Shown: positions 43,501 through 50,748, counted from the first letter of the stretch. The stretch: DNA of 50,748 nucleotides from Lentisphaeria bacterium (GCA_017541665.1 JAFXYP010000072.1:1-50748); one strand, 5' to 3'. Made by a program: numbers and translations. The notes: generated from the sequence alone by a model not told the origin.

Positions 43501-45240
43501 CTGGCTCAGGCATATGAAAACGGAAATGACGTGGAAAAAAGCCTTTCCCGTGCATTTTCGTGGTATCGCAAGGCCGCGGAGCAGGGCCATGCCGAGGCGC
43601 AGTACCATCTTGCCCTGGCCTATGAAGCCGGGAAAAGTACGACACAGGACTATGCCGAGGCCATCGCATGGTATCTCAAGGCTGCGAAAAGCGGTCATGC
43701 CGAGGCGCAATACCGTCTTGCCCTGGCCTATGAAACCGGAAACGGTGTGGAAAAAAGTCTTTCCGAGGCGAATGTCTGGTACCGTAAGGCCGCGAATCAG
43801 GGCAATGAGGAAGCGTCAAGGCGTCTGCCGCTCGTTGAACTGAAATATAACGCGCAGGCCGGTAATGCCGATGCACAATACAAGCTCGCCCTGGCCTATG
43901 AAAATGGCGATGGCATGGAGAAAGACCCCTCCGAAGCGGTCCAATGGTTCCGCAAGGCCGCGGAGCAGGGGCATGCCGAATCGCAATACCGGACCGGCCT
44001 GTTCTGTGCGGACAACGGCGTGCAGGACTTGAGCGAGGCCGCCACATGGCTCCGGAAAGCCGTGGCACAAGGCCATGTCGGAGCATCGAAGATATTGAAG
44101 ATCGTCGAAATGAAGCTGTCCGCGCAGGCCGGCAATGCCGATGCACAGTATGAACTGGCGCAAGCCTATGAAACCGGCAATGGTTTGGAGAAGGACCCCT
44201 CCGAGGCGTTCAAATGGTACCTCAAGGCTGCGGAACAGGGCCATCCTGCGGCGCAATATCAACTCGGCGTCTGCTACGATTCCGGCAGCATTGTCGCGAG
44301 AAACCCTGCCGAGTCCATCGCATGGTTCACCAAGGCCGCCAACCAGGGGTATGTCGAGGCGCAGTACAGGCTTGGCCAGGCCTATGAAACCGGTCGTAAC
44401 GGCATCGAAAAGAACTTTCTCGAAGCGCAGAACTGGTACCGCAGAGCCGCGGAATCGGGACATGCGGGCGCGAAAGCCGGGTATACCCGTCTCGGCCCCG
44501 TAGAGGTCGGAGCCTCTATGGTGACGGTCTCCCTCCCAAGCGGACTCTCATGGAAAATGATAAAAGTCGAGGCAGGATCGTTCAGAATGAGCGTTCGGGA
44601 CGAAAGGAACAGCAATTCCGATGAGATCGAACACGGGGCGACGCTGACACGTGATTTTTACATCGGACAGACGGAAGTGACGCAAGCACAGTGGAGAGCA
44701 GTGATGGGGAACAATCCGTCGCATTTCCCGGCGGGGGGAGATGCTCGGCCCGTGGAGTCAGTGTCCTGGAATGATGCAATGGCGTTCTGCAATGCATTGA
44801 ACCGTATGGGTAAGGCTCCGAGTGGCTGGACGTTCTCCCTGCCGACGGAAACGCAGTGGGAATATGCCGCCCGCGGGGGCAGGCTGAGCAGAGGATACCT
44901 GTACAGCGGAAGCAATGAACTCGGAGAAGTGGCATATTGCGGTTTTCTCAACGGTCCCCCGGATCCTGTGGCAGGGAAGAAATCCAATGAGCTGGGGCTT
45001 TACGACATGAACGGGAACGTGTGGGAATGGTGCTTGGATGATTGGGTTTCCCAGAGCAACAGGCTGATTGCCGAATTTTCGTCCAGCAGCAGTTCCGGAG
45101 GAACGAAAAAGGCGCACCGGGGTGGCAGCTGGTTCGATGGCAAAAGATTCTGTCGGCCCTCTGCCCGGGATTCTTCTCCCCCCGAGATGAAGAGTGAGCT
45201 CATCGGATTCCGCCTCGCCCTCGTCCCGGAGTCCTACTGA
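40558..45240 (+). CDS. Membrane-spanning TIR protein with zinc ribbon, TPR, novel 55-residue repeats, Sel1 repeats and an FGE-type domain
   Basis: In 1560 residues the order is: zinc ribbon (C6, C9, C24, C27); TPR-like pair (about 42-95); TIR domain (about 155-290, starting YDVFICYKE); about 5.5 copies of a 55-residue helical repeat (383-679); basic RKLKR then one membrane helix (689-712); about 15 Sel1 repeats (720-1315); and an FGE-sulfatase/SUMF1-type domain (1321-1560). In the TIR domain E208 (QQYEPYIFAAL) aligns with the catalytic Glu of NAD-cleaving TIRs (GKFEDKLI in SARM1). The positive-inside rule puts TIR in the cytoplasm and Sel1/FGE in the periplasm. The ATG at 40558 was chosen because the zinc ribbon begins there; its GGAG is 12 bases away. 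It could be a defence, stress or surface-sensing protein; no function is proven. Confidence 0.82.
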   Translation: MAKIHCKMCGGQIDLQSGMTSGECPYCGSLTTFPKIDTPQREQLYNRAEHFRQVNNFDKAVSSYEAILNIDSEDPEAWWGLLISKYGIEYVEDPVTHERIPTCHRVQYESILADPDYLNALKYAVGYDRDIYEKEARRISEIQKNILRISAQEKPYDVFICYKETTDGGTRTRDSVLAQDIYFQLTKQGLKVFFSRITLENKLGQQYEPYIFAALNSAKVMLVIGSRREYFDAVWVKNEWSRFLALKKNDSSKLLIPCYRDMDAYDIPEELAMFQSQDMNKIGFMQDLLYGIMKVVGAGRNEAKKESADTDSSISDIDNVKKRIAILVSQDDWEKAVSYCERRLDTNPEDPELYFLICMLSRRIPDEETLRNSACSIQDDTNFRIALKYASPERRRQLESIRQETQTNCFLKKCLDANGVSDMSKLYLCRKPLIEDADFRAALEIAPPERKKELQKIQYDQADYMLEGIKQKYRVSELKQVSIPLSTEPDFCRLLNMVSPERRAEMEESRQQQCEFFVGRCLAANRLYNEADLALTLTPLAENVYFKIALLCASPERQKTLQKLQQDQAEFFVRKCMETNHVSSEADLPGCPKPLNEDDFFMLAFKYASLERRVKLERIREAQSDTFLRKCMEACHVKDPSELANCTRPLLENLNFRLARTCALPAQEKVLDQIVSSQQLRIAARKLKRFAVVAGCVLVLVVLVVILWSNRLKIGATLGGAEAKYRLALRYETGDGVEKSIYEAERWYRKAAKSGHAEAQYRLAQRITLNSSGVFSPEAIEWCRKAAEQGHVLAQYVLGLSYEKGYGVTRDFSEAFTWYRKAAEQGHAEAQYKAGLFCETGNGTTQDYAEAVKWYRLAVRHDNAEASKRLPFAELVMNAQNGNANAQYKLAQAYEAGDGVEKSNAEALKWYRKAAEQGHAEAQCKAGLFYETGKGTTQDYAEAVKWYRLAVRQGKSEASKRLPFAELVMNAQAGNADAQYKLAQAYENGNDVEKSLSRAFSWYRKAAEQGHAEAQYHLALAYEAGKSTTQDYAEAIAWYLKAAKSGHAEAQYRLALAYETGNGVEKSLSEANVWYRKAANQGNEEASRRLPLVELKYNAQAGNADAQYKLALAYENGDGMEKDPSEAVQWFRKAAEQGHAESQYRTGLFCADNGVQDLSEAATWLRKAVAQGHVGASKILKIVEMKLSAQAGNADAQYELAQAYETGNGLEKDPSEAFKWYLKAAEQGHPAAQYQLGVCYDSGSIVARNPAESIAWFTKAANQGYVEAQYRLGQAYETGRNGIEKNFLEAQNWYRRAAESGHAGAKAGYTRLGPVEVGASMVTVSLPSGLSWKMIKVEAGSFRMSVRDERNSNSDEIEHGATLTRDFYIGQTEVTQAQWRAVMGNNPSHFPAGGDARPVESVSWNDAMAFCNALNRMGKAPSGWTFSLPTETQWEYAARGGRLSRGYLYSGSNELGEVAYCGFLNGPPDPVAGKKSNELGLYDMNGNVWEWCLDDWVSQSNRLIAEFSSSSSSGGTKKAHRGGSWFDGKRFCRPSARDSSPPEMKSELIGFRLALVPESY
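41704..42594 (+). repeat. Tandem 55-residue protein repeats between TIR and membrane helix
   Basis: Six units start at residues 383, 439, 491, 546, 601 and 656, the last incomplete. Each has the pattern F-x-x-A-L-x-x-A-S-P-E-R-R, then L-x-x-I-R-x-x-Q, then F-L-x-K-C-L-x-A-N-x-V, ending in a PL-x-E-D turn. The DNA copies are well diverged, so this is an old array. I do not recognise the repeat as a known family. Confidence 0.75.
43018..43700 (+). repeat. 276-bp super-repeat in the Sel1 region
   Basis: Copies starting near 43018, 43294 and 43570 (the last partial) keep an exact 276-bp (92-residue) period, for example the string CACAGGACTATG at 43091, 43367 and 43643. Each contains two and a half Sel1 motifs plus an ASKRLPFAELVMNAQ spacer. 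This shows recent segmental duplication inside the gene. Confidence 0.8.
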
Positions 45241-45244
45241 CCGG
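45118..45244 (+). other. Variable-region-like 3' end of the TIR gene
   Basis: The last 40 codons run RGGSWFDGKRFC ... GFRLALVPESY, the layout of the variable ligand-binding face in FGE/C-type-lectin proteins diversified by retroelements. The final 37 bases (45208-45244), including the stop and four bases beyond, match the next gene's end at 36 of 37 positions. Confidence 0.4.
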
Positions 45245-45313
45245 CATCTTTCTGTTTCCCTGGCACTTGTTCATTTTTTCCGTCAGAATACGTCGAAGAA
45301 CTGAAAAAAAAGC

Positions 45314-45341
45314 TTGAAATAACTCTTTGGGAATGTATATT
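45314..45341 (+). promoter_or_regulatory. Promoter of the secreted Sel1-FGE gene
   Basis: TTGAAA (45314-45319), 16 bases, TATATT (45336-45341), with AAAAAAAA just upstream. The start is near 45348, leaving a leader of about 97 bases. Confidence 0.82.
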
Positions 45342-45444
45342 AGCGAAGGCGGCGGGACTCCGCACGATCGAGGGGGCTGCCGCACGACACCATGGAATAC
45401 AGTGCATTATGACCTGTAATCATCCAATAGACCGGAGGCAACCG

Positions 45445-47352
45445 TTGAAGACCTTTCTCTCCATGTTTTTCGCTCTTTTCGCCGCAGTTTCGTTCACGGC
45501 ATTTGCCGCAGATTCGAAGTTCGACAAGGACGATCCAGCTTCGGTCCGCGAATATGCCGAAAAAGGAGATCCCGAGGCGCAGTATTACCTCGGACTGAAT
45601 TGCGAAAAAGAGAATAACATGGCGGAAGCCGCCCAATGGTATGCGAAAGCGGCGGAACAGGACGATCTGGACGCGCAGTTCAAGCTCGGCGTCTGCTATG
45701 AAAACGGAACCGGCGTCCCCCGGGACTACAGGGAAGCGGTCAAATGGTACCGGAAAGCCGCGGAAAAGGGCATTGTCGAAGCCCAGCTCGCCCTCGGCGC
45801 CTGCTATGAAAACGGAAGGGGTCTTCCTCCAAACTGCAAGGAAGCCGTCAATTGGTACCGGAAAGCGGCGGACCGGAAAAACCCCGAAGCGCAGTATAGA
45901 CTCGGTTCCTGTTTCGAGAACCGCAAAGAGGTCCGGAGCGAGGACAAGGCCGCGATCTGGTACCGCAGAGCCGCGGAGAACGGACACGCCGGAGCACAGT
46001 ACAAGATCGCGCAGTTCTATGAAACCGGCAAAGGCGTCGAAAAAAACATGAACGAGGCCATCTCCTGGTATTCGAAATCGGCCGAGCAGGGAAACATGGA
46101 TGCCATGATCAGTCTCGGCAGGTATTACAGCACATTTGATTCAAAAGGAAATCCCCTGGATATGGCGACAGCCATCCGCTGGTATGCGAAAGCCGCGGAG
46201 CAGGGGTTTCAGGATGCGGATCTGTTCGACGTGATCGGTTCCTTCTATGAGGATGGCAAATATGTCAAACAGGACTTGAAGAAAGCGTTCGATTGGTATC
46301 GGAAGGCCGCGGAACTCGGTTCCGCCCATGCACAGGCGAGGCTGGAACAGCAGCGGTTGGATGAAGAGGCCGCACAAAAAGCCCGGGAAGAGGCGGCCCG
46401 AAAGGCTCGGGAAGAGGAGGCCGCCGCACGGAAAGCTCGGGAAGAAGAGTCGGCGCGAAGAGCTCGGGAGGACGCCGCATGGAAAGCCATGGAAGAGGCC
46501 GCGCGAAAAGCCCGGGAAGAAGCCGCACAAAAAGCCCGGGAAGAGGACGCAGCGCGAAAAGCTCGGGAAGAGGCGGAACGAGATGCCCGGTATGCAAAGG
46601 CTGCAGAAAAAGCTTTGGCGCAGCTCATCGGGAGTATGACCGTCACAATGACCGGCGAAAAGACGACTATTGCCTTCCCCAACAGACGGAATTTGGAAAT
46701 GATAAAAGTCGAGGCGGGCACGTTTGAAACCCAGACAAAAGGAGGGCCGCAAAAGGTGACGCTGACAAAAGACTATTTCATCGGAAAGACGGAGGTGACA
46801 CAGGGGCAGTGGAAAGCCGTAATGGGGTATAATCCCTCGGAATTCGAGGGGGACGATCTCCCTGTGATGACGATATCATGGAATGAAGCAATGTCATTCT
46901 GCGAGAATCTGAACAGTACCGGGAAGGCGCCGAAGGGCTGGAGATTCACGCTGCCGACGGAAATGCAGTGGGAGTATGCGGCATGCGGAGGGAATAAGAG
47001 CAAGGGGTATACCTACAGCGGCAGCAACAATATCGATGATGTGGGGTGGTACATGAATAACTCCTCCAAAACGCAGCCTGTGGGAAAGAAGCGTGCAAAC
47101 GAACTTGGTCTGTACGATATTTCCGGGAATGTGAATGAATGGTGCCTGGATGACTGGAAGGAAAATAGAGACGCACCGAAAGCGGAGTTTACGCGCCAGA
47201 ATGACCGTGGAGGCAAACGGGTGATCCGGGGAGGCTGCTGGAACTACGCGGACTATGATTGTCAAGTCAAGAGACGCGGGGACAATGCAGAGTTCGATTA
47301 TCTGCCAAACAACCTCGGCTTCCGCCTCGCCCTCGTCCCGGAGTCCTATTGA
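45445..47352 (+). CDS. Secreted Sel1-repeat protein with coiled coil and C-terminal FGE-type domain; TTG start
   Basis: From a TTG at 45445 (GGAGG 6 bases upstream) the protein is 635 residues with a signal peptide (KTFLSMFFALFAAVSFTAFA, cut before ADSK). About eight Sel1 repeats (about 30-310) are followed by a charged coiled coil of AARKAREE units (about 312-390) and an FGE-sulfatase/SUMF1-type domain (about 400-635: MIKVEAGTFETQ, KTEVTQGQWKAVMG, LPTEMQWEYAACGG, GLYDISGNVNEWCLDDW). An ATG at 45409 is in frame but has no ribosome binding site and would bury the signal peptide. It is a paralogue of the outer half of the preceding TIR protein, without TIR or membrane helix. FGE folds serve either as formylglycine-generating enzymes or as ligand-binding lectin-like domains; I see no copper-binding Cys pair that would favour catalysis. 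Confidence 0.85.
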   Translation: MKTFLSMFFALFAAVSFTAFAADSKFDKDDPASVREYAEKGDPEAQYYLGLNCEKENNMAEAAQWYAKAAEQDDLDAQFKLGVCYENGTGVPRDYREAVKWYRKAAEKGIVEAQLALGACYENGRGLPPNCKEAVNWYRKAADRKNPEAQYRLGSCFENRKEVRSEDKAAIWYRRAAENGHAGAQYKIAQFYETGKGVEKNMNEAISWYSKSAEQGNMDAMISLGRYYSTFDSKGNPLDMATAIRWYAKAAEQGFQDADLFDVIGSFYEDGKYVKQDLKKAFDWYRKAAELGSAHAQARLEQQRLDEEAAQKAREEAARKAREEEAAARKAREEESARRAREDAAWKAMEEAARKAREEAAQKAREEDAARKAREEAERDARYAKAAEKALAQLIGSMTVTMTGEKTTIAFPNRRNLEMIKVEAGTFETQTKGGPQKVTLTKDYFIGKTEVTQGQWKAVMGYNPSEFEGDDLPVMTISWNEAMSFCENLNSTGKAPKGWRFTLPTEMQWEYAACGGNKSKGYTYSGSNNIDDVGWYMNNSSKTQPVGKKRANELGLYDISGNVNEWCLDDWKENRDAPKAEFTRQNDRGGKRVIRGGCWNYADYDCQVKRRGDNAEFDYLPNNLGFRLALVPESY

Positions 47353-47356
47353 CCGG
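47227..47356 (+). other. Variable-region-like 3' end of the secreted Sel1-FGE gene
   Basis: The codons run RGGCWNYADYDC ... YLPNNLGFRLALVPESY. Many codons at surface positions are AAC/AAT or differ from them only at the A positions (TAC, GAC, TAT, GAT, TTC), the pattern left by adenine-directed mutagenesis. The invariant GC-rich block 47320-47356 matches 45208-45244. Confidence 0.42.
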
Positions 47357-47528
47357 AGAGCCGTTGTTTCCCCGATCCGAACCGGAATGGGGATGAGAAA
47401 AAGGGTCTTGTCGATCCTGCATGTCCTTTCTTTTTTTCCGAGGGCGGCGGCATAGTTGTTTCGTCGCATTTTTCCGAAAAAGGTCATGGGACGACTGTGA
47501 AAAAAAACGGATTCCGTGCTTTCTAATA

Positions 47529-47556
47529 TTGAAGAATTCAAGAACGATGCTATATT
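47529..47556 (+). promoter_or_regulatory. Promoter of the small membrane protein (and possibly ileS)
   Basis: TTGAAG (47529-47534), 16 bases, TATATT (47551-47556), with A tracts at about 47499-47507. The start is near 47563. The rest of the 259-base gap from 47353 shows no gene and no clear terminator. Confidence 0.75.
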
Positions 47557-47611
47557 AATATCTTGCATTAAAACATCAGGTTTCACTATAATAACCCCAA
47601 GGGAACAAAAC

Positions 47612-48187
47612 ATGAGCGGAATTCTTGAATTCGTCAAAGAACTGTTTTCGCAATTTCTCTCCGGCGCCGGCAGTTTCATCGACATCGCGAACGAACAGCG
47701 GGGCTGGGGCTTCGTCTGGTTTATCCTGATCCTGGTCTGGCTGCTGTCCGGGTTCGCCTCCTTCGAGTTCGCCAACACGACCGGGCTGAACGGCAAAAAG
47801 CATTTCTGGTTCGGCCTGCTGCTGCCGGTCGTCTATCCGGTCATCCTGCTCATCCGCAAGCTCACGATCCAGGCGAAGGCCGTTTCCGAGGCGAAACGCG
47901 AATCCGAACGCATGGCCGCGGAACGCGACCAGATCGAGGCGGAACGCCGCCGCATCGACTCCACGCCGAACAAGGACAATTTCGCGAAGCTCAAAGGCTC
48001 CTCCGACGCCTCCAGCATCAAGGCGCAGTTCCGCCTGGAGCTCGCCGACGGGTCCGCGCTCATGATCGCGAAGATCCTCGAGGCGCAGGACGCGCTGGCG
48101 GTGTTCGAACTCGAATCCAACGAGGGCGAGACCCCGCGCGTGCTCCGTATGCCGTATGCGAAGATGGCGCGCATCGAACGCCTCTGA
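47612..48187 (+). CDS. Small membrane protein with coiled coil, unknown function
   Basis: The 191-residue protein starts at the ATG with AAGGG upstream (the frame opens earlier, at 47516, but inside the promoter). It has two membrane helices (about 32-52, GFVWFILILVWLLSGFASF, and about 65-84, WFGLLLPVVYPVILLI) and a charged helix rich in Glu, Arg and Ala (about 90-118). A C-terminal domain follows (about 130-191), with SIKAQFRLELADGSALMIAKILE. I recognise no family. Both the N- and C-terminal parts would be on the same side of the membrane, probably the cytoplasm. ileS begins 50 bases downstream with no promoter between, so the two may share a transcript. Confidence 0.75.
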   Translation: MSGILEFVKELFSQFLSGAGSFIDIANEQRGWGFVWFILILVWLLSGFASFEFANTTGLNGKKHFWFGLLLPVVYPVILLIRKLTIQAKAVSEAKRESERMAAERDQIEAERRRIDSTPNKDNFAKLKGSSDASSIKAQFRLELADGSALMIAKILEAQDALAVFELESNEGETPRVLRMPYAKMARIERL

Positions 48188-48237
48188 TTCTCCTCGTCGT
48201 TTTCCATTCAATTTCCCATATTGTGAGGTTTTGACTT

Positions 48238-50748
48238 ATGTTCAAAGCAGTTTCGGGGAGCACGGAGTTCCCCTCCATCGAAGAATCCAATCTTGCCTTC
48301 TGGGAGCAGAACGGCATTTTCGAAAAGTCGGTTCAGAACCGGAAAGGGAATCCCGAGTTCCTGTTCTACGACGGGCCTCCGTTCGCCACCGGCCTGCCGC
48401 ACTACGGCCATATCCTCGCCGGCACGATCAAGGACGTGATCCCGCGCTACCAGACCATGCTCGGCAAATACTGCGAACGAACGTTCGGCTGGGACTGCCA
48501 CGGCCTCCCGGTCGAGTACGAGATGGAGAAGCAGCTGAAGCTCTCCGGCAAGAAGGAGATCGAGGACTACGGCATCGGCAAGTTCAACGAGGCATGCCGC
48601 GGCATCGTGCTGCGCTACACCAGCGAATGGGAGACCATCGTAAAGCGCATGGGCCGCTGGGTGGATTTCCGCAACGGCTACCGCACGATGGACATGAAGT
48701 ACATGGAGTCCATCTGGTGGGTGTTCCGCCAGCTGTGGGACAAGGGCCTCATCTATGAAGGCTACAAGATCCTGCCGTACTGCGCCCGCTGCTCCACGCC
48801 GCTCTCCAATTTCGAGGCCAACCAGGGCTACAAGGAAGTGACCGACCCGGCCATCACCATCCGGTTCCGCCTGAAGGACGAGCCGGAGACGAGCATCCTG
48901 GCGTGGACGACCACCCCGTGGACGCTGCCGTCGAACATGGCACTCGCCATGGGGCCGGACATCGAATATGTGAAGGTGAAGGACGGCGACGACACGTTCA
49001 TCCTCGCCGAATCCCGTCTGCACGCGTACTATAAGGCGGACGCCATGCCGGAGATCCTGTCCCGCTTCAAAGGCACGGAAATGGCCGGCCGCCATTACAT
49101 CCCGCTCTTCCCGTATTTCGCGGACAAGGAAGCCGAAGGCGCGTTCCGCATCATCAATGCCGACTACGTGAGCACCGAGGACGGCACGGGCATCGTGCAC
49201 ATCGCCCCTGGCTTCGGCGAAGACGACGCCGTCGCGGGCGCGGCCAACGGCGTGCCGGGCGTCTGCCCGCTCGACGCCGAATGCAAGTTCACGAACGAGG
49301 TGCCGGATTACGCCGGGCGCTACGTGAAGGACGTTGACGCGGACATCATGGCGCGCCTGAAAGCCGAAGGCAAGCTCGTCCACCGCGGCACGATCAAGCA
49401 CAGCTATCCGCACTGCTGGCGCGATGACTCCCCGCTGATCTACAAGGCCGTCTCCACCTGGTTCGTGAAGATCGACCCGATCAAGGAGAAAATGCTCCGC
49501 GCGAACTCGCAGATGACCTGGGTCCCCGCCCATATCAAGGAAGGACGCTTCGGCAAGTGGCTCGAAAACGCCCGCGACTGGGCGATCAGCCGCAACCGCT
49601 ACTGGGGCTGCCCGCTGCCGATCTGGCGCAACGCCGAGACCGGCGAGACCGTCTGCGTCGGCTCCGTGGCCGAGCTCGAAAAACTGACCGGAAAGAAGGT
49701 CACCGACATCCACAAGCATTTCGTGGACGAGATGACGATCACGACGGAACGGGGCACCGTGCTCCGCCGCGTGCCGGAAGTGCTCGACTGCTGGTTCGAG
49801 AGCGGGTCCATGCCCTACGCCCAGAAACACTATCCCTTCGAGGACAAGGAACACTTCGAGGAGGGCTTCCCCGCCGACTTCATCGCCGAGGGGCAGGACC
49901 AGACCCGCGGATGGTTCTATACGCTCACGGTCCTCGCCAGCGCGCTCTTCGACAAGCCGCCTGCGATGCACGTGGTGGTGAACGGCATGGTCCTGGCCGA
50001 GGACGGCCAGAAGATGTCGAAGCGCCTCCGCAACTACCCCGACCCGATGCAGATCGTGAATACCTACGGCGCCGACGCGCTCCGCCTGGTCCTGCTCGGT
50101 TCGCAGGTCGTCCGCGCCGAAGACCTGAAGTTCTCCGAGGCCGCCGTGAAGGAGGCCATGCGCAGCGTGATCCTGCCGATCTGGAATTCCTTCTCGTTCT
50201 TCATGACCTACGCGAACGTCGACAACTGGAAGCCCGCGCCCGGTCCGCTCTCCGCCCCGGAGAATCCCTCGAACCCGCTCGACCGCTGGATCCTCTCCAG
50301 CCTCGCGGACATGGTGCAGGAGATCCGCACGAACATGGACCAGTACCAGCTCCAGCCCGCCGCGAACCGCTTCGAGGCGTTCGTGGAGGACCTGACGAAC
50401 TGGTACATCCGCCTCAGCCGCCGCCGTTTCTGGAAGAGCCAGGACGACCGCGACAAGGCCGAGGCCTACGCCACGCTTTACTACGTGCTGGTGACCTTCG
50501 CGAAGGCCGCCGCGCCGTTCATCCCGTTCATCACCGAGGAGATTTACCGTTCGCTCCGCACGGACGATATGCCGGAATCCGTGCACCTCTGCGACTTCCC
50601 CGAGCCGGAACTCTTCCGTCGCGACGAGAAGCTGGAGCGCCAGAACTACCTCGCGCAGAAGGCCGTCTCGCTCGGTCGTTTCCTCCGCACCCAGCGTTCG
50701 CTGAAGGTGCGTCAGCCGCTCGCCCGCGCCGTGCTGGTCTCCATCGAC
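48238..50748 (+). CDS. ileS: Isoleucyl-tRNA synthetase, eukaryote-like (IleRS2) type, 3' end missing
   Basis: IleRS charges tRNA-Ile and edits valine. 837 codons lie in the window; the gene runs off the right edge. The HIGH motif is HYGH (55-58) within GPPFATGLPHYGHILAG, the KMSK loop is KMSKR (592-596), and the editing domain carries AWTTTPWTLPSN. The sequence around HYGH follows the eukaryotic/IleRS2 branch rather than the E. coli IleRS1 branch. IleRS2 enzymes are known to tolerate mupirocin, so resistance is a reasonable inference. GAGG lies about 9-10 bases before the ATG. Missing from view is the C-terminal part that would further separate the two types. Confidence 0.95.
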   Translation, partial: MFKAVSGSTEFPSIEESNLAFWEQNGIFEKSVQNRKGNPEFLFYDGPPFATGLPHYGHILAGTIKDVIPRYQTMLGKYCERTFGWDCHGLPVEYEMEKQLKLSGKKEIEDYGIGKFNEACRGIVLRYTSEWETIVKRMGRWVDFRNGYRTMDMKYMESIWWVFRQLWDKGLIYEGYKILPYCARCSTPLSNFEANQGYKEVTDPAITIRFRLKDEPETSILAWTTTPWTLPSNMALAMGPDIEYVKVKDGDDTFILAESRLHAYYKADAMPEILSRFKGTEMAGRHYIPLFPYFADKEAEGAFRIINADYVSTEDGTGIVHIAPGFGEDDAVAGAANGVPGVCPLDAECKFTNEVPDYAGRYVKDVDADIMARLKAEGKLVHRGTIKHSYPHCWRDDSPLIYKAVSTWFVKIDPIKEKMLRANSQMTWVPAHIKEGRFGKWLENARDWAISRNRYWGCPLPIWRNAETGETVCVGSVAELEKLTGKKVTDIHKHFVDEMTITTERGTVLRRVPEVLDCWFESGSMPYAQKHYPFEDKEHFEEGFPADFIAEGQDQTRGWFYTLTVLASALFDKPPAMHVVVNGMVLAEDGQKMSKRLRNYPDPMQIVNTYGADALRLVLLGSQVVRAEDLKFSEAAVKEAMRSVILPIWNSFSFFMTYANVDNWKPAPGPLSAPENPSNPLDRWILSSLADMVQEIRTNMDQYQLQPAANRFEAFVEDLTNWYIRLSRRRFWKSQDDRDKAEAYATLYYVLVTFAKAAAPFIPFITEEIYRSLRTDDMPESVHLCDFPEPELFRRDEKLERQNYLAQKAVSLGRFLRTQRSLKVRQPLARAVLVSID

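Noticed and set aside
40355..47611. Reverse transcriptase or template repeat for the suspected diversity-generating system.
   Set aside because: All gaps here are short and contain only promoters and terminators, and no reverse-transcriptase motif (for example YxDD) was found in any gene of this region. It would have to lie outside the window.

Overview
The window is GC-rich bacterial chromosome, almost fully coding, and most of it is housekeeping. LpxA (lipid A synthesis), a lipobox protein, a Sec signal-peptide protein and signal peptidase I point to a diderm. Pyruvate:ferredoxin oxidoreductase and a protein of the 2-hydroxyacyl-CoA dehydratase/double-cubane type point to an anaerobe. Uronate catabolism, a glycogen debranching enzyme and large Sel1/FGE-type proteins suggest a saccharolytic gut organism. 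My best guess is the PVC superphylum, possibly Lentisphaerota (Victivallis-like). That placement is inference from gene content, since no rRNA is present.

Left arm (1-10,000, all on the minus strand). The start of dnaK lies at the edge, then a HEAT-repeat protein, and a uronate operon (a mannonate-type SDR dehydrogenase followed by uxuA). Next is the classical translation operon thrS-infC-rpmI-rplT-pheS-pheT, read leftward from a promoter at about 10,040. infC appears to start at AUC, and a terminator-like hairpin sits directly in front of pheS.

Right arm (10,100-50,748, all on the plus strand). A secreted ankyrin-type protein comes first. Then rpsB-tsf, tig-clpP-clpX, eda (KDPG aldolase, the likely end of the uronate route) and prfB. 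A fused activase/HgdB-like protein, a ManA-like protein lacking key residues, argS and a membrane glycosyltransferase follow. The cluster lpxA-lipoprotein-debranching enzyme-lepA-lepB is tightly spaced and probably one operon. After it come a histone-H1-like protein, nifJ (PFOR), and two large Sel1/FGE proteins in tandem. The first of these also carries a cytoplasmic TIR domain. A small membrane protein and a eukaryote-type ileS (cut by the right edge) close the window.

The most unusual region is 40,488-47,356. One protein combines a zinc ribbon, TPR, a TIR domain with an NADase-type glutamate, a new-looking 55-residue repeat, one membrane helix, Sel1 repeats and an FGE/C-type-lectin fold domain. 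The neighbouring gene is a secreted Sel1/FGE protein. The 3' ends of both genes look like diversity-generating-retroelement variable regions: each is followed by a 37-bp block, 36/37 identical, that runs through the stop codon. No reverse transcriptase or template repeat is visible here, so this remains a hypothesis.

Promoters are strikingly uniform: a TTGnnn box, 16-17 bases, then TATATT (or TATAGT), often with A/T tracts upstream. I found twelve of this form and one looser example, and used them to place transcription units.
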